From: Aquila chrysaetos chrysaetos
Taxonomy: Eukaryota > Chordata > Aves > Accipitriformes > Accipitridae
Length of the DNA stretch: 64,000 bases
NCBI RefSeq assembly: GCF_900496995.4
Contig: NW_024470381.1
Location: 540,670-604,669, forward strand
Reading direction: 5' to 3'
The translations under genes were made by a program, and so were the position numbers. The notes under the pieces were generated by a model that worked only from the letters and a program-made list of their open reading frames with translations, was not told where the DNA came from and made no database searches. Shown piece by piece: positions 59,945 through 64,000 of this stretch (the stretch's first letter is position 1; the number at the start of each line of letters is the position of its first letter).

Positions 59945-60401
59945 TGTCCTGGGTTCAGCTGGGATAGAGTTAATTTTTACAGGAACCTGGGAGGTGGGGG
60001 GGGCATAGCCGGGGCAGCTGACCTGAACTAGCCAAGGAGCTATTCCATACCATGTGACATCATGCCCAGTATATAAATGGGGAGTGGGCCGGGGGGAGGG
60101 TGCTCTCTCTCTCTCGCTCTCTCTCGACTTTCGGTGGGGGAAGTGGCGGAGCGTCGGGTCCCGGGTGGTGAGCAGTTGCACTGTGCATCACTCTTTTCTG
60201 TATACTCTTTCATTAGTACCGTCGTTGTTGTTGTAACTTTTTTTTGCGTTGTCCCAGTAAACTGCCCTTATCTCAACCCTCGAGGTTCCAGTTTTTTTTC
60301 TTTTCTCTCCTCCGTCTCCCCCCTGTCCCACCGGAGGGGGCGGGAGGAGTGAGCGAGCGGCTGCGTGGTCCTTTGTTACCGGCTGGGCTGAAACCACGAC
60401 A
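59945..60401 (+). repeat. 5' LTR of the second provirus
   Basis: It starts TGTCCTGGGTTCAGCTGGG and ends GGCTGAAACCACGACA, 457 bp. A TATA box (TATATAAA) is at 60070-60077, followed by a CT-rich run. An AGTAAA at about 60257 could serve as the polyadenylation signal. Confidence 0.88.
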
Positions 60402-60409
60402 GTCCTTTT

Positions 60410-60427
60410 TGGCGCCCAACGTGGGGC
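60410..60427 (+). other. primer binding site, tRNA-Lys(1,2) type
   Basis: TGGCGCCCAACGTGGGGC lies eight bases after the LTR end and is complementary to the 3' end of tRNA-Lys(1,2), the primer of foamy viruses and several betaretroviruses. Confidence 0.9.
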
Positions 60428-60510
60428 ACGAAGGGTTGAGATAACGACAGATCTGTCCAGAGCGTGTTGAAACAAATTTGTCATACGCATTCCTTATATT
60501 AGATAAATAG

Positions 60511-62443
60511 ATGTTAGTCACAATGTTGATTAATTTGTTTACATGGTGGCGTTTTGTAGGTCCTTATATGCTCTATGTATTGCCTGTAGTTACGTTTCTC
60601 ACCTCTGGGAGAGTGATTGGGATTATCATTTTGCTGTACTGGGCAATGTCGACTTGTGAAATGATTACATCACTGGTCATGAGGTTAAGCTGGTATCTGT
60701 ATGAGGCAGTGATATCATTTCCATACTTTGGGCACCTTCTATCGGATTTTATTGGTAATTACAGCCAATCCATGGGGGAGTTAGGGGGGGATACTTCCCC
60801 CCGTCCGTTCGCCTCCCTTTTCTCCTTCCGACTAATTACAACAGCTTTTGAGAACTTTGAATATCCTTGGGATGCACAAGCCAGTGTGCTGTTAGTGCTA
60901 TGCCTCCTGAATATGTTTCAGGTCTTGTTTAGGGCTACAAAAAGGCTCTTTAAGAGTACCACCCAGAGATCTGCCCCAAAGCTGGATATTCATGGGTGGC
61001 ACGGCATGTGGGAGGATATGGGCAGGTATCTAGAGAACTTCTCACCCCCAGTGGCTTGGAACTTCACTCCCGAACAACTACAGAACCCTCATGAAGTGGT
61101 AGAATATTTGAAAGAAAAATGCTGTGGCTATTCCAAAGATGTACAACTCACTGCACTGTGCTGGGCCCTGGCCAGTATCTACCAAACACTGCTTGATATT
61201 AGGCAGCACCCTCAGGGAGAAAAGGGGGAAAAGATGGAAAACAGGACAGCAGGCACCATGGCTACCCCTACCCCGGCAACAGGCACCGTGGCTACCCCAA
61301 CCGCAGTGACAGATACTGCAGCTAAACCTGAGAACCAACCTGTGCCAGTATCAGTCGCCCCTGTACAGAAAAAGAAACACACAAAGAAATCAGTTCGCTC
61401 AGTGAGAGATGAAGATGAACCAGGGTCATCACGAGAACAGGAGGAAGAGGCAGAACCTGAAATAATCACCCGATCTCTATCCCTGAGTGAGTTGCGTGAC
61501 ATGCGAAAAGATTTTAGCCGCCACCCAGGTGAACACATTGTTACCTGGCTGCTCCGATGCTGGGATAATGGGGCTAGTAGTGTGGAATTAGAGGGTAAGG
61601 AAGCCAAGCAGTTGGGATCTCTGTCTAGGGAAGGGGGCATCGACAAGGCGATTGGGAGAAAAACCACAAGTCCTCAGCCTCTGGAGGCGACTTCTGTTAG
61701 GTGTAAAGGAAAGATACCCCTTCAAGGATGAAGTTACATGTCACCAAGGCAAGTGGACGACCATGGAGAGAGGTATCCAGTACCTGAGGGAATTAGCTGT
61801 GCTGGAGGTGATTTATAATGATCCAGAAAATGCGCAGTCACCCATAGACCCAGATGAAGTCCAATGCACACAACCCATGTGGCGGAAGTTTCTACGAAGT
61901 GCACCACCAACCTATGCCAACTCATTGGCAGTAATGTCCTGGAAAGAAGGCCATGGACAAACGGTGGATGAATTGGCTGTCCAACTCCGGCAATACGAAG
62001 GAAGTCTCTCTTCCTCCCTACGGACCTGTGTCTCGGCTGTAGAGGAATTGTCCCGAGAGTTCCAGCAATTCAAAGTGGATATGTCTTCCTCCCCACCTGT
62101 ACAGGCCCGCATCGCAGCTATTGGGAGTAAGCATTCCTCTGCCCAAGAGAGAGGAGAGAGAAAGTACACACGACGGGCTAACCTGTGGTTTTACCTGCGT
62201 GACCATGGAGAGGACATGAGGAAGTGGGATGGAAAACCTACCTCAGTCCTGGATGCACGGGTACGGGAGTTGCGAGAAAAAGCAACCAGAAAAGAGGATT
62301 CTTCTTGGAAAACTGCTGCTCCAGTTTCCTGTGAGCAGTCCCCCAGATGCAGTAGATGGGCTGATCACATTTCTGATCCTCTTGAAGGGACTTCTGATTC
62401 ACGTGTGCGAAAAGTGAGTAACGAATATTCTAACCAGGATTAG
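60511..62443 (+). pseudogene. gag of the second provirus, with one frame break
   Basis: The ATG at 60511 directly follows an in-frame TAG, so the start is well defined. The first ~150 residues are unusual for gag: several hydrophobic segments (YMLYVLPVVTFL, VIGIIILLYWAM, ASVLLVLCLL) look membrane-spanning. A Pro/Thr/Ala and acidic linker follows, then an ERV-L gag-like region from about residue 330 (LSELRDMRKDFSRHPGE). Between about 61650 and 61680 the frame changes, and the gag core continues (TTMERGIQYLRELAVLEVIY, MWRKFL) to a TAG at 62441-62443. No zinc knuckle is seen. The product would be split by the frame break. Confidence 0.75.
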
Positions 62444-63094
62444 AGGGGCCCTGCCTCCAGCCAGGTGGAGGAGAGGGACAACCGAGTCTACTGGACAGTG
62501 TGGATTTGATGGCCTGGCACATCAGACCCACAGGAATATAAGGCTCTAGTAGACACTGGTGCACAATGCACCCTAATGCCATCAAGTTATAAAGGGGCAG
62601 AACCCATCTGTATCTCTGGTGTGACAGGGGGATCCCAAGAGCTAACCGTATTAGAAGCTGAAATGAGTCTAACTGGGAATGACTGGCATAAACACCCCAT
62701 TGTGACTGGCCCAGAGGCCCCGTGCATCCTTGGTATAGATTATCTCAGGAGGGGGTATTTCAAGGACCCGAAGGGGTACCGTTGGGCTTTTGGTATAGCT
62801 GCATTGGAGACGGAGGAGATTGAACAGCTGTCTACCCTGCCTGGTCTCTCTCAAGACCCTTTGGTTGTGGGGTTGCTGAAGGTTGAAGAACAACAGGTGC
62901 CAATTGCTACCACGACGGTGCACCGGCGGCAATATCGCACCAACCGAGATTCCCTGATCCCCATCCATAAGCTGATTTGCCAATTGGAGAGTCAAGGAGT
63001 GATCAGCAAGACTCACTCACCCTTTAATAGTCCCATATGGCCCGTGCGGAAATCTAATGGGGAATGGAGACTAACAGTAGATTATCGTGGCTGA
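62444..63094 (+). pseudogene. protease and start of reverse transcriptase, second provirus
   Basis: This piece is in the same frame as the gag end but separated from it by TAG (62441-62443) and by a TGA at 62507-62509. The protease active site is ALVDTGAQC at about 62543-62569. The RT fingers region follows (HSPFNSPIWPVRKSNGEWRL), and the frame ends at a TGA at 63092-63094 where RT continues in another frame. The first stop could in principle be a readthrough site; the second looks like decay. Confidence 0.75.
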
Positions 63095-63996
63095 ATGAAG
63101 TCACGCCACCGCTGAGCGCTGCTGTGCCAGATATGTTAGAGCTTCAATATGAACTGGAATCAAAGGCAGCTAAGTGGTATGCCACAATTGACATTGCTAA
63201 TGCATTTTTTTTCCATTCCTTGGCAGCGGAGTGCAGGCCACAGTTTGCCTTTACTTGGAGGGGTGTCCGGTACACCTGGAATCGACTGCCCCAGGGGTGG
63301 AAACACAGCCCCACTATTTGCCATGGACTGATCCAGGCTGCACTGGAAAAAGGTGAAGCTCCAGAGCACCTGCAATACATTGATGACATCATCGTATGGG
63401 GCAACACGGCAGAAGAAGTTTTTGAGAAAGGGAAGAAAATAATCCAAATCCTTCTGAAAGCCGGTTTTGCCATAAAAGAAAGTAAGGTCAAGGGACCTGC
63501 ACAGGAGATCCAGTTCTTAGGAGTAAAATGGCAAGATGGACGTCGTCAGATCCCTATGGATGCGATCAACAAAATAGCAGCTATGTCTCCACCGACTAAT
63601 AAAAAGGAAACACAGGCTTTCTTAGGTGTTGTGGGCTTTTGGAGAATGCATATTCCAAATTACAGTCTGATTGTAAGCCCTCTCTATGAAGTGACCCGGA
63701 AGAAGAATGATTTTAAATGGGGGCCTGAGCAACGACAAGCTTTTGAACAAATTAAGCGGGAGATTGTTCATGCAGTAGCTCTTGGGCCAGTCCGGGCAGG
63801 ACAAGATGTTATAAATGTGCTCTACACTGCAGCTGGGGAGAATGGCCCTACCTGGAGCCTCTGGCAAGAGAAGCACCGGGGGAGACCCGAGGTCGACCCC
63901 TGGGGTTTTGGAGTCGGGGGATACAGAGGATCCGAGGCTCGCTGTACTCCAACTGAAAAAGAGATCCACTGGAATGGAATAAGTGCAAGGAGTTAG
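63064..63996 (+). pseudogene. reverse transcriptase palm, thumb and connection, second provirus
   Basis: The frame carries the first catalytic aspartate in ATIDIANAFF, the YIDD box at 63376-63387, and the LGVVGFWRMHIPNYSLI thumb region. The true entry is after the frame change near 63085-63100, not the ATG. A TAG at 63994-63996 closes it just before the window ends, at the transition to RNase H; whether this is a lesion or another frame change cannot be seen. Confidence 0.75.
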
Positions 63997-64000
63997 ACGA

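Larger units (their letters stand above)
59945..64000 (+). mobile_element. second ERV-L-type provirus (5' LTR, gag, pro, RT; continues past window)
   Basis: In order: an LTR, an 8-base spacer, a tRNA-Lys(1,2)-type primer site, a leader, gag, protease and reverse transcriptase up to the window end. Gag and RT resemble ERV-L. The Lys(1,2) primer is shared with foamy viruses and betaretroviruses. There are frame breaks in gag and RT and stops before protease, so the copy is defective. It inserted into a CR1 within DHX34 intron 2. The 3' LTR is outside the window. Confidence 0.88.

Noticed and set aside
62441-62443. TAG between gag and protease of the second provirus as a functional readthrough stop
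   Set aside because: A second stop (TGA at 62507) follows in the same frame and gag itself is frameshifted, so decay is the simpler reading.
1-64000. Bacterial-type features: CRISPR arrays, operons, ribosome binding sites, insertion sequences
   Set aside because: The window is vertebrate nuclear DNA with spliced genes; tandem arrays here lack the repeat-spacer pattern of CRISPR. I also saw no convincing tRNA or rRNA gene.

Overview
This is GC-rich bird nuclear DNA, probably from a microchromosome. The evidence is CR1 LINE fragments, avian-type ERV-L LTRs, many C/G homopolymers and G-rich minisatellites, and compact vertebrate genes whose order partly matches human 19q13. The LTR families suggest a neoavian, perhaps passerine, host (inference).

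Layout. 1-7208: the 3' part of an ERV-L-type endogenous retrovirus with a broken reverse transcriptase, an open RNase H/integrase, a broken env and a probable 3' LTR. 7570-13590: SPINT2 (minus) and PPP1R14A (plus), head to head across a CpG-rich promoter, as in human 19q13.2. 13600-14960: no gene found, but two perfect inverted repeats. 14960-41200: ZC3H4 (minus, 14 coding exons) and SAE1 (plus) share a CpG-island promoter. 41700-44250: BBC3/PUMA on the minus strand, in three coding exons, with a BH3 helix and a near-consensus p53 response element upstream. 44800-45660: a 12-bp TATAGG-type minisatellite. 46250-49850: CCDC9. 51387-54230: C5AR1, with a TATA promoter, one upstream exon, and CR1 pieces in the intron. 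54700-56380: a minisatellite and a solo LTR. 56390-58818: the DHX34 promoter, first exon, a minisatellite-filled intron and the first coding exon. 58900-64000: a CR1 element interrupted by a minus-strand solo LTR (5-bp target duplication) and by a second ERV-L provirus (LTR, tRNA-Lys primer site, gag, pro, RT) that runs off the window end.

The order ZC3H4-SAE1-BBC3-CCDC9-C5AR1-DHX34 is that of human 19q13.32. INAFM1 and C5AR2 were not found in their expected places. SPINT2-PPP1R14A belongs elsewhere on human 19q13.2, so its junction with ZC3H4 marks a rearrangement relative to human.

The host genes serve unrelated functions: a protease inhibitor, a phosphatase inhibitor, transcription restriction, SUMO activation, apoptosis, an exon-junction/RNA-associated protein, the complement receptor and a nonsense-mediated decay helicase. 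Conserved exons of ZC3H4, SAE1, BBC3 and CCDC9 each carry at least one extra base, mostly in C or G runs. This looks more like an assembly error pattern than four dead genes. Possible biological highlights are the avian BBC3 with its p53 site, a U12-type AT-AG intron in ZC3H4, a cysteine at the P1 site of the second SPINT2 Kunitz domain, and an env-bearing ERV-L-like provirus.
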